From the NCBI GenBank assembly GCA_023409995.1, contig JAEYQN010000168.1:1-44489 (forward strand): DNA of 44,489 nt, given 5' to 3'. This document shows, in pieces, positions 35,332-42,241 of this stretch (the stretch's first letter is position 1; every line of letters starts with the position of its first letter). The notes beneath the pieces are model-generated. The model was not told the origin of the DNA and did no database searches. It saw nothing but the letters and a program-made list of their open reading frames with translations. Source of the DNA: Cyanobacteria bacterium OH_CBB_238 (GTDB lineage: Bacteria > Cyanobacteriota > Vampirovibrionia > Gastranaerophilales > Gastranaerophilaceae). Made by a program: the position numbers and the translations under genes.

Positions 35332-36504
35332 ATGAAACTTTTATTTATTACAGATTTATACCCAATTGACAATGATGATGAGCCTCTTACTTTATCAGCC
35401 TTTGTTAACAATTGGAAACAATTGGGGCATTATATAGATGTTATCAGACCCAACTTTATCTTAAATACACTTATTAGACGAAAAACAATTTATAAAACAG
35501 GAAAATTTACCAGAAATGGAATAAATATATATAACCTAAACCTTATCACGCCTTTCTGGTTCAACGTAAAAAACAAATTGCCATCAGGCTTCAATCTTAC
35601 TGATTACGATGCCATTATTGCCCATATGCCATCTGGTATATTATTCGCAGAAGCACTTACTGAAGGACTTACTATTCCCAAAGTATATTCTGCACATGCT
35701 TCTGATATTGAAGTATTGTCTAATTATTTATATTCTTTTTATTTTAAAAGTAAATTAAAAACAGCGTACAACAATGCAGATGTTATTTCTGCAAGAAGCC
35801 CTATTTTAAAAGCTCAAATCAGCAAATTAATCTCAAAAAATGAAGAAGAAATTCGGGTTGCTTACTCTGGGGTTGAAGCAAAAAAAATAGTTTCATTGGA
35901 TATTTTTGAAGATAAGATAAAATATATAAAATCCACAAATACCCTAAAAATAATAACAGTCGCATCCAATATAGAAAGAAAAAATATAAAAACAGTAATA
36001 AGGGCTCTTGCTTCATTAAAAGAAATAAACTGGCATTATACTCTTATTTGCAAAGGTAAAAATTTTGACAATATTGAAAATATTATAAATAAACTAGACT
36101 TAAAAGAAAAAGTTACTCTATTGAAAAATATTTCTAATTCAGAGGTTATTGAAAAAATGAAAGCTACCCAGCTTTTTATTTTACTTAGTGAAAAAGAAAC
36201 ATTTGGAATGGTTTATCTTGAAGCAATGTCGCAAGGAAATGCAATAATATTGAAAAAAGGGGAAGCAATTGATGGAATCATAATTGATGAAAAAAATGGA
36301 TACACATGCCAAAACTTACCCGACCAATTAGAAAAAACCATCAAGAAAATAAAAAACACAGAACTAAAGGAGTTGTTAGAATTAGCTAGAAATTCTTATG
36401 AAACTATTAGTGACTATACCGATAAAAATGCAGCAATTAATTACATTTCAATAATAGAAGAAGCTATAAATAAGGCTAAATTACGATATGAAAAGCTTCA
36501 ATAA
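35332..36504 (+). CDS. Glycosyltransferase, GT4 family
   Basis: 390 residues with the GT-B fold. The N-terminal domain has MKLLFITDLYPID and YSAHASDIEVLS. The C-terminal domain carries the linker AYSGVEAKKIV, the nucleotide-sugar block VASNIERKNIKTVIRAL and the E-x7-E motif in EKETFGMVYLEAMSQGNAII. It probably transfers a sugar onto a lipid, capsule or LPS-like glycan in the cytoplasm. No neighbouring glycan genes help to fix the acceptor. The last 29 bases overlap the convergent marC gene. Confidence 0.88.
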   Translation: MKLLFITDLYPIDNDDEPLTLSAFVNNWKQLGHYIDVIRPNFILNTLIRRKTIYKTGKFTRNGINIYNLNLITPFWFNVKNKLPSGFNLTDYDAIIAHMPSGILFAEALTEGLTIPKVYSAHASDIEVLSNYLYSFYFKSKLKTAYNNADVISARSPILKAQISKLISKNEEEIRVAYSGVEAKKIVSLDIFEDKIKYIKSTNTLKIITVASNIERKNIKTVIRALASLKEINWHYTLICKGKNFDNIENIINKLDLKEKVTLLKNISNSEVIEKMKATQLFILLSEKETFGMVYLEAMSQGNAIILKKGEAIDGIIIDEKNGYTCQNLPDQLEKTIKKIKNTELKELLELARNSYETISDYTDKNAAINYISIIEEAINKAKLRYEKLQ

Positions 36505-37108
36505 CACCGTTAATAATAAATTGGCAAGCAAGAGCCGTAAGGATAATACCAAAGATTCTATTTAGAACATTTATACCTGAGGCACCTAACAATTTACTTA
36601 TTTTAGAAGCAAAAGATAGAATTACAAAACAGCAAATCATATTAATCAATAGCGCACTGATGACAAGTCCTTGTTTAACTATATGATGTTCAGCTTGTTT
36701 CATAAAAATAATCAACATTGAAATAGAAGCTGGTCCTGAAAGCAAGGGAACTGCCAATGGAAAAACTGATACATCCATCTGCTTTAGTTCTTCTGAGGGC
36801 TCACAAGAGGTAGTGGCATTCGGGCGATCCAATACCAATTCAATTGCCAGGATTAATAATAATATACCACCAGCGATCCTAAAAGCAGCAAGAGATATTC
36901 CGAAAATATCTAAAACCTTTGTGCCAAGAAGAGCAAAGAATAACAATACAGCAAATGCAACCAATACACCCTTTCTTATAACTTTTTCTTTCTGCGGCTT
37001 TGGGTAGTCACAAGTCAAAGAAATGAATATGGGTACCAATCCAATTGCATCAATTGTAAAAAATAATGCAGTAAATTGTATTAAAAACGTATGCAATAAA
37101 TTATCCAT
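36476..37108 (-). CDS. MarC family membrane protein (UPF0056)
   Basis: 210 residues with six membrane helices, beginning FLIQFTALFFTIDAIGLVPIF. The family blocks FRIAGGILLLILAIELVL and SVFPLAVPLLSGPASISMLI are present. MarC proteins were once linked to multiple antibiotic resistance, but that was not confirmed, and their substrate is unknown. The final coding bases overlap the GT4 gene on the other strand, which leaves no room for a terminator between the genes. Confidence 0.9.
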   Translation of the reverse strand: MDNLLHTFLIQFTALFFTIDAIGLVPIFISLTCDYPKPQKEKVIRKGVLVAFAVLLFFALLGTKVLDIFGISLAAFRIAGGILLLILAIELVLDRPNATTSCEPSEELKQMDVSVFPLAVPLLSGPASISMLIIFMKQAEHHIVKQGLVISALLINMICCFVILSFASKISKLLGASGINVLNRIFGIILTALACQFIINGVIEAFHIVI

Positions 37109-37160
37109 ATAATAAGGTTATCACGCTAAAAATATCTCGACAAGAGCTGATTTAACAAAT

Positions 37161-37196
37161 ATAAAAAAGCAAGGTTTTAAAACCTTGCTTTTTTAT
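37161..37196. terminator. Bidirectional terminator, perfect 36-base palindrome
   Basis: ATAAAAAAGCAAGGTTTT (37161-37178) is exactly complementary to 37179-37196. On the minus strand it ends the phosphate-transport unit. It lies upstream of marC, so it insulates the two. Confidence 0.88.
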
Positions 37197-37210
37197 GAAT
37201 CATATAACTA

Positions 37211-38224
37211 TTAATGAGGAACGTTTCTCAATACGGCATAAATAATAGAAGAAACGATCATACAAGAAGGTATTGTTAGCACCCATGCCCAAACAATATT
37301 TCCAACAATCCCCCACTTAACTGCTGATGCTCTCATTGTTGATCCCACTCCCATAATAGATGTAGAAATAACATGAGTTGTACTTAAAGGAATACCAAAG
37401 TGTGATGCTGTAAGAATTATAGATGCGGCAGAAGTTTCAGCAGCAAAACCATGGATGGGTTTTAATTTTATAATTTTACTGCCCATTGTTCTTATAATTT
37501 TCCAACCACCTGACATTGTTCCGCAAGCCATCATCAGCGCACAAACCAAAATTACATATATTGGAATCTCAAAATTACCATCAGCCGGCATTTTTAAAAC
37601 ACCACCAGCAAGCAATGACAAGGTTATAATTCCCATAGTTTTCTGCGCATCATTTGAGCCATGGCTTAAAGCCATCAACCCAGACGAAATCAACTGGAAT
37701 CGTCTAAATCTTCTATTTATAACATCAGGATTAGACTTATAAAAAATTCTTATTAGAAATAACATAAATAAAAATCCTGCAGTAAACCCAATAAGAGGCG
37801 AAGTAAACATTGGAATGATAACTTTTTCAACCAAATGCCCGACTTGAACGACCTTAGGTCCAGCATGAACAATGGATGCCCCCAAAAGTCCGCCAATTAA
37901 TGCGTGCGAAGAACTTGATGGCAAGCCTAAAAGCCAAGTAAATAAATTCCAGAATATTGCGGCTAATAAAGCGCATAGTATTACTTGTAATGTTATAGAA
38001 TCAGCGTGAATAATACCTGATCCAATAGTTTTAGCAACGTGTGTTCCAGTTAAAGCCCCGACAAACTCAAGAGTTGCGCCAAATAATACCGCCTGTTTTG
38101 GGCTCAATACTCTTGTGGAAACCACTGTGGCTATTGCATTTGCGCAGTCATGAAAGCCATTAATGTACTCAAAAACCAGTGCCGCAAGTACAACTAGTAT
38201 TAATAAAAGTATGGTTAAACTCAT
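37211..38224 (-). CDS. pit: PiT family inorganic phosphate transporter
   Basis: 337 residues with about ten membrane helices. The two inverted-repeat signatures of the family are GFHDCANAIATVVSTRVLSP near the N-terminus and GSNDAQKTMGIITLS in the middle. It takes up phosphate (as metal-phosphate) using the proton or sodium gradient. It follows the DUF47 gene by 23 bases, the standard accessory-transporter pair, and ends at the palindromic terminator. Confidence 0.94.
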   Translation of the reverse strand: MSLTILLLILVVLAALVFEYINGFHDCANAIATVVSTRVLSPKQAVLFGATLEFVGALTGTHVAKTIGSGIIHADSITLQVILCALLAAIFWNLFTWLLGLPSSSSHALIGGLLGASIVHAGPKVVQVGHLVEKVIIPMFTSPLIGFTAGFLFMLFLIRIFYKSNPDVINRRFRRFQLISSGLMALSHGSNDAQKTMGIITLSLLAGGVLKMPADGNFEIPIYVILVCALMMACGTMSGGWKIIRTMGSKIIKLKPIHGFAAETSAASIILTASHFGIPLSTTHVISTSIMGVGSTMRASAVKWGIVGNIVWAWVLTIPSCMIVSSIIYAVLRNVPH

Positions 38225-38247
38225 AATATTTATTCCACTCTGATCTA

Positions 38248-38889
38248 TTAACTTTGTTTCAACACAACGTTGGTTACAGTATCGGAAACCCCATAGCAGG
38301 TATCAAGAGCATTTTCTATGTCTTTATGAATGTCTCTCAATTTTATTACTTTTAGAGCTTCATATTGTCCGGAGAACAATGAATCCATTGCGTTATATAA
38401 TATTTCATCACCGTGGGTTTCAATTTCTTTCATTTTCAAATTGCCTTCGATGATATCTTTGATTGAACTTGCTTTTTTGAATTTGTGAATTATTTTACAA
38501 AGCTCTTCTGTTGCTTGAACAAGTGTCTTAGATTGAGCAGTCATGTTTTCTGTATAAGAATCTAGCCTATATACTCTTAAGTTTACACAAGCTTTAACTA
38601 TTTTCTTTGTAATTTTATTCAATAAAGTTGCAATATGCTGAATATCTTCTCTATCTATTGGTGTAACAAACGTATTATTAAGCTCGGTTAATGTTTTTTT
38701 AATCAAATCGTTACTTTTGTGTTTATAATCTTTTGCCAGTGCTATTTGTTCATCTTTTAGGCCATTTGTAAGAATTTCGTCAAACAATACGGCAACTTTT
38801 TTACAAACATCAGTGCTTTCTTCAAAAAGCGAATAAAATAATTTATCATCCGGTGGCAATATGTATGCTAACAAATTAAATTCAGACAT
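38248..38889 (-). CDS. DUF47/PhoU-like accessory protein of the PiT transporter
   Basis: 213 residues, all-helical, of the DUF47 (PhoU-like) family: LFEESTDVCKKVAVLFDEIL then a long helical hairpin, ending with EIETHGDEILYNAMDSLFSG and HKDIENALDTCYGVSDTVTN. Such proteins are encoded with PiT transporters and are thought to control their activity. A GGAGG ribosome site precedes the ATG, and the gene is first in the two-gene unit. Confidence 0.92.
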   Translation of the reverse strand: MSEFNLLAYILPPDDKLFYSLFEESTDVCKKVAVLFDEILTNGLKDEQIALAKDYKHKSNDLIKKTLTELNNTFVTPIDREDIQHIATLLNKITKKIVKACVNLRVYRLDSYTENMTAQSKTLVQATEELCKIIHKFKKASSIKDIIEGNLKMKEIETHGDEILYNAMDSLFSGQYEALKVIKLRDIHKDIENALDTCYGVSDTVTNVVLKQS

Positions 38890-39021
38890 TGAAAATCCTC
38901 CAACTTATACAGACTCAAATATACTATAAACAAATTTTTTATTACATCTTACCAGTAGAGGTGATAAAATTTGTTAACAATGATTCAAAAGGCTTTCAGA
39001 TAAAGGATCATAGCTGCTAGT

Positions 39022-39651
39022 TTAGGCTAAATTCTGACGCACAAGTTCTTTTCTTATCTTATTTAACCCAGCTTGAATAATTCTTGAAATTCTTGAAGGG
39101 GATAAATTAAATTCTTCTGAGATTTCTCTTAGTTTTTTATCCTTGAAAAATTTGCATTCAATTAATTCTCTTTCCCTTTGGGGAAGAGTTTTTATAGCAT
39201 CTTTAATAGACTCACTTAATTCATGAAAAACGACCCTTTCTTCAGGATTTCTTTTATGATCCCTGATTTGAGTTGGTGATTCGCCTTCAGACATTTCGTC
39301 TATAGAAAGAATTGTTTTATATACTGCTTCTCGTATGGCATTCGGGTTTTCAGCAGATAAAAGATCGGTTTCCCTTTTATTTTTTAGCACATACCATTTA
39401 TATCTTCGTCTAACTTCATTTCTTATCGCCCATTTAATTGCAGTAGAAAGGTAAGATTTATTGTACGACCCCTCTTTTGCATTAGAGCAAATTTTATGTA
39501 CAACCTGAGTACCTATGTTAATAAGCTCAGAAAATTCCATTAAATGATTGGAAGAGAGTTTTTTGTACTCAACTTTTGCCAATGTTTCAATCAATTCCAT
39601 GTAATCTTTAATATTAAACTTTTTTGAAGTCGACTCGATACTCAAGTTCAT
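39022..39651 (-). CDS. Sigma-70 family RNA polymerase sigma factor (FliA/sigma-28-like)
   Basis: 209 residues. Region 2 covers about 40-90 (LINIGTQVVHKICSNAKEGS and YLSTAIKWAIRNEVRRRYKW). Region 4 is IKTLPQRERELIECKFFKDK then LREISEEFNLSPSRISRIIQ, close to the FliA/SigB-type region 4. The link between them (about 90-145) is charged and short, so region 3 is missing or degenerate. This suggests a group 3 factor; a flagellar role is plausible because of the fliJKDE operon in the window, but it could equally be a stress factor. No anti-sigma gene is adjacent. Confidence 0.85.
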   Translation of the reverse strand: MNLSIESTSKKFNIKDYMELIETLAKVEYKKLSSNHLMEFSELINIGTQVVHKICSNAKEGSYNKSYLSTAIKWAIRNEVRRRYKWYVLKNKRETDLLSAENPNAIREAVYKTILSIDEMSEGESPTQIRDHKRNPEERVVFHELSESIKDAIKTLPQRERELIECKFFKDKKLREISEEFNLSPSRISRIIQAGLNKIRKELVRQNLA

Positions 39652-39808
39652 AGCTCTTTAAAATAAAATCACTTGGACTCTATAATATATTAAAAAAATC
39701 GATAAGGCTACCCGAAATGCAAACAAAATTACAATTTTTAATCAAATAGGTTAAAACTCCAAAACTAGCTCTACCATGTATTTTGCGTTATACTTTATCA
39801 CCTGATTA

Positions 39809-39839
39809 ATATTAAATTTTGTAAACACGAATTTAATAT
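39809..39839. promoter_or_regulatory. Inverted repeat, operator-like
   Basis: ATATTAAATT (39809-39818) and AATTTAATAT (39830-39839) are exact complements, spaced by 11 bases (about two helix turns centre to centre). This geometry fits a dimeric regulator. Confidence 0.4.
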
Positions 39840-39876
39840 GGTTATATTGTTTATTATTATTGGATTTTGGGTATTT

Positions 39877-39904
39877 TACGCCTAAAAAGCATGCATTTTG
39901 CGTA
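39877..39904. promoter_or_regulatory. Second dyad with central GCATGC
   Basis: TACGC (39877-39881) and AAAA (39884-39887) pair with TTTT (39896-39899) and GCGTA (39900-39904), with a two-base bulge and an eight-base loop containing GCATGC. It is about 100 bases upstream of the gene at 40002. Confidence 0.3.
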
Positions 39905-40001
39905 GCAATTTAAAATCCTCACGGTTATTTAATAAGTAGTCAAGAAAAATTTAAACGTTAATAAAATAGTAAAGTAAAAATAGTAAATAAAGGGGAATCA
40001 A

Positions 40002-41192
40002 ATGATCCAAGCACCAACTAGCCAGTATCCACAGGGAATTGCTCCACAAGTAGCTCAACAGCCAGTACAATTAGCTCCAGCTGCAGCTCAACCAGCAGCA
40101 CCTCAAACTGTACCAGCTGGTTATTATAACTACCCTACATCAAATTTTTATCAATACCCACAAGCACAGGCAACTCCTGCAGCTCAACCATCTCAAGCAA
40201 ACGCTGTAAATATCCAAATATATAATCCTCAAGCTTATGCAGGATCTCCAAATCAGACAGCAGCACCAGCACCAGCAAGTACTGTTCCTGCTCAGTTTGT
40301 TCCTGTTCAACAACCTACGGTTGCTCCGGCTCCAGCAACGCCAGTACCAGTGCCACCGGCTCCGGTAATCACAGAAGAAACTCCTGTTGCACCAGCTCCT
40401 GAAGCCGCTCCAGCAACACCTACAGCGGAAGCAACAACTCCAACGCCTGCTGCCATTGAAACTCCTGCAACAGATGCGCCAAAAACTCCAACGGCAATTG
40501 ATGTACCAGCATTTTCTGCTCGATTAAAATCAGATAACTTGGAAGACCAAGGTAAAGCAATTGAAGAAATCGCTGAATTAACTCAGAATGATCCAACTTC
40601 AGCAGCAGCTCTTCTAGACACACAAATTATGGAAGGTCTTCTTGGCGTGGTAGCAAAAGATACTGCTTCTTTACAAGGACCAACTCCTCAACAATTAGAA
40701 CTCAGACAAAAAGCTGTTAGCGGCCAAACTCTTACAGATGCTGAAAAGACAGAGGCAAACAACATTACTCCAATGGAAACAGCAGAAAGAAATAAACAAT
40801 ATGCTTTATATACAGTAGCATTCTTACAAAATTTACTAAATTCAGAAGTTGAAAAACGTAACGGCTCAGCTCTAGATATTCAAAATGTTCCTGGTTTAGA
40901 ACAAGTTGTTCAAACTGTAAAATCTGATGCAAATCCGTTATTGAGAGTTAGTGCATTAGCTTCACTATCTCATATTGCAAGACCTGAATACAAACCTGTA
41001 TTATCGCAAGTATTTGAACTAGCAAAAACAGATGCTGACGAAAATGTTAAAAAAGCAGCAGAAAAAGCAGCAGAAGAGTTAGCTAAACTGCCAGATGCGC
41101 CTGCCGCAGCACCGGTGGCAGCTCCAGTAACAGCTGAAGCACCAGTTGCACCTGCTCCAGAAGCAGCTCCTGCAGAAACAAAAAAAGCTTAA
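40002..41192 (+). CDS. Pro/Ala/Gln-rich protein with a helical-repeat (HEAT-like) core
   Basis: 396 residues. Residues 1-165 are dominated by Ala, Pro, Gln and Thr and must be disordered; there is no signal peptide. About 165-345 is helical, and VVQTVKSDANPLLRVSALAS with FELAKTDADENVKKAAEKAA reads as HEAT repeats. The protein ends in another Ala/Pro tail. Unlike its neighbours, the gene uses many GCA/GCT/CCA codons. An AAGGGGAAT ribosome site and a terminator bracket it. It may be an abundant scaffold or surface-associated protein; no function is known to me. Confidence 0.75.
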   Translation: MIQAPTSQYPQGIAPQVAQQPVQLAPAAAQPAAPQTVPAGYYNYPTSNFYQYPQAQATPAAQPSQANAVNIQIYNPQAYAGSPNQTAAPAPASTVPAQFVPVQQPTVAPAPATPVPVPPAPVITEETPVAPAPEAAPATPTAEATTPTPAAIETPATDAPKTPTAIDVPAFSARLKSDNLEDQGKAIEEIAELTQNDPTSAAALLDTQIMEGLLGVVAKDTASLQGPTPQQLELRQKAVSGQTLTDAEKTEANNITPMETAERNKQYALYTVAFLQNLLNSEVEKRNGSALDIQNVPGLEQVVQTVKSDANPLLRVSALASLSHIARPEYKPVLSQVFELAKTDADENVKKAAEKAAEELAKLPDAPAAAPVAAPVTAEAPVAPAPEAAPAETKKA

Positions 41193-41214
41193 AATAAACC
41201 CCTTAAATTACTAT

Positions 41215-41245
41215 TTAAAAGAGCGTTCAATGAACGCTCTTTTAA
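41215..41245. terminator. Terminator, perfect inverted repeat with GAGCGTTCA
   Basis: Fifteen-base complementary arms (41215-41229 and 41231-41245) with A-run and T-run ends. It lies between two convergent genes and can serve both. Confidence 0.88.
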
Positions 41246-41255
41246 TATAAATAAA

Positions 41256-41759
41256 TCAACTAGAAGTTTGTAGGAAATGTATTTTCTCTGCTACTAAAAG
41301 ATTTATTTTTACTTGATTTTTATCAAGAATATCTGATTTATTTGCTTCTGAATACTGGCTTTTTAAAGATTCAAGCAAATTTATTTTATTATCATTACCC
41401 CAAGACGCATTCCACCCTGCTGAATTATTATGCAATGCTGAATCTTCGGGGAATTTAGAATAGTCAAAAGTAACGTATAAATCTTTTAATGAAATTAAGT
41501 CATTGTCATATAATTCTCTATACATTTGTTTTGCTTCGTTGTTGGAAATATTTGTAATATCATAGTCTGCTGCGATTTCTTTAAACAGCGCAATGTCTTC
41601 AGATGCACAATAACCATCATCTAATAATTTATATTTTGAATTATTAGTCTCACTACTTGCAGCAATTGAAGGTGCTTGTTGAGATTCTTGCGTTTTAGAA
41701 CCTAAGTCAACAGCTAATTGAGAAATAGAATTATCAGAAGAAATTGATGATATATCCAT
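41256..41759 (-). CDS. Hypothetical protein with Ser-rich N-terminus
   Basis: 167 residues from the ATG at 41759. It opens MDISSISSDNSISQLAVDLG, followed by a Gln/Ser/Asn linker to about 45 and then an acidic helical domain: EDIALFKEIAADYDITNISN, then LYDNDLISLKDLYVTFDYSK and LLESLKSQYSEANKSDILDK. No signal peptide or membrane helix. The open frame extends to a TTG at 41798, but GGGAGG lies inside that extension, so I favour the ATG even though the distance from GGGAGG (16 bases) is long. Not recognised; the EF-hand-like D-x-N-K motifs are not convincing. Confidence 0.6.
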   Translation of the reverse strand: MDISSISSDNSISQLAVDLGSKTQESQQAPSIAASSETNNSKYKLLDDGYCASEDIALFKEIAADYDITNISNNEAKQMYRELYDNDLISLKDLYVTFDYSKFPEDSALHNNSAGWNASWGNDNKINLLESLKSQYSEANKSDILDKNQVKINLLVAEKIHFLQTSS

Positions 41760-41859
41760 GCCAGAACAACTATGTCCTCCCTGACAAAAGTATATCAATT
41801 ATATTGTAAATTTTAGTCCACTATGAAGAGGAGAATGGAACATGGAGTTTTGTAAAATC

Positions 41860-41890
41860 TTGGACTTTTGACCTGTTAAATTGTTAAATA
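41860..41890 (+). promoter_or_regulatory. Extended -10 promoter, predicting a leaderless start for the next gene
   Basis: TTGGAC (41860-41865), a long 19-base spacer ending TGT, then TAAATA (41885-41890), six bases before the ATG at 41897. No Shine-Dalgarno site was seen next to the ATG. Confidence 0.4.
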
Positions 41891-41896
41891 AATAGC

Positions 41897-42241
41897 ATGA
41901 CAGATAATATAAATGACAAAATTATAAACATGTTCAATAAACATAAAGATAATGCTTTAACTTTCTCTAGTGAAAAAGTTAAATTCTTTAAAGGTTTTAA
42001 CTACGTGAGGCTTGACAAAGATTTAAATGGTAGACCATTTAATGAAGAACATCTTCTTGAATATGCACAAAAGTGCCAATATATAGTAAGAGTTATGCGA
42101 GAAAAAGATGGACAGACTTCTCTATACAACTATAAGGTGCCGCATAATAAAATAACCGAGTTTGTAAGCAAATTTGCCAACAACGAATTAAATGGTAAGA
42201 TAATTGAAATTGACAAGTTTGTACCAGAAGATTTAGCGTAG
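41897..42241 (+). CDS. Hypothetical 114-residue protein upstream of a radical SAM gene
   Basis: 114 residues, soluble, mixed alpha/beta, not recognised: EKVKFFKGFNYVRLDKDLNG, then PFNEEHLLEYAQKCQYIVRV and FVSKFANNELNGKIIEIDKF. Its TAG stop directly abuts the ATG of the radical SAM gene, so the two are almost certainly co-transcribed and translated together. It might be a partner of that enzyme; this is inference. Confidence 0.65.
   Translation: MTDNINDKIINMFNKHKDNALTFSSEKVKFFKGFNYVRLDKDLNGRPFNEEHLLEYAQKCQYIVRVMREKDGQTSLYNYKVPHNKITEFVSKFANNELNGKIIEIDKFVPEDLA

Larger units (their letters stand above)
39652..40001. other. Long intergenic region between divergent sigma factor and Pro/Ala-rich gene
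   Basis: About 350 bases with no credible gene. It contains an extended AT-rich tract, a TATACT hexamer (39789-39794), two dyad elements (described separately) and a GGGG ribosome site just before 40002. It is one of the few long non-coding gaps in this compact sequence, which suggests a complex regulatory region for one or both flanking genes. Confidence 0.5.

Noticed and set aside
37161..37196. A 36-base palindrome considered as an attachment site or IS end
   Set aside because: The A/T-run flanks and position after pit identify it as a bidirectional terminator; no transposase is nearby.
41760..41796. Short TTG-started leader peptide before the gene at 41759
   Set aside because: GGGAGG is well spaced for an out-of-frame TTG that encodes about 11 residues, but one weak start with no conserved feature is not enough to call a gene.
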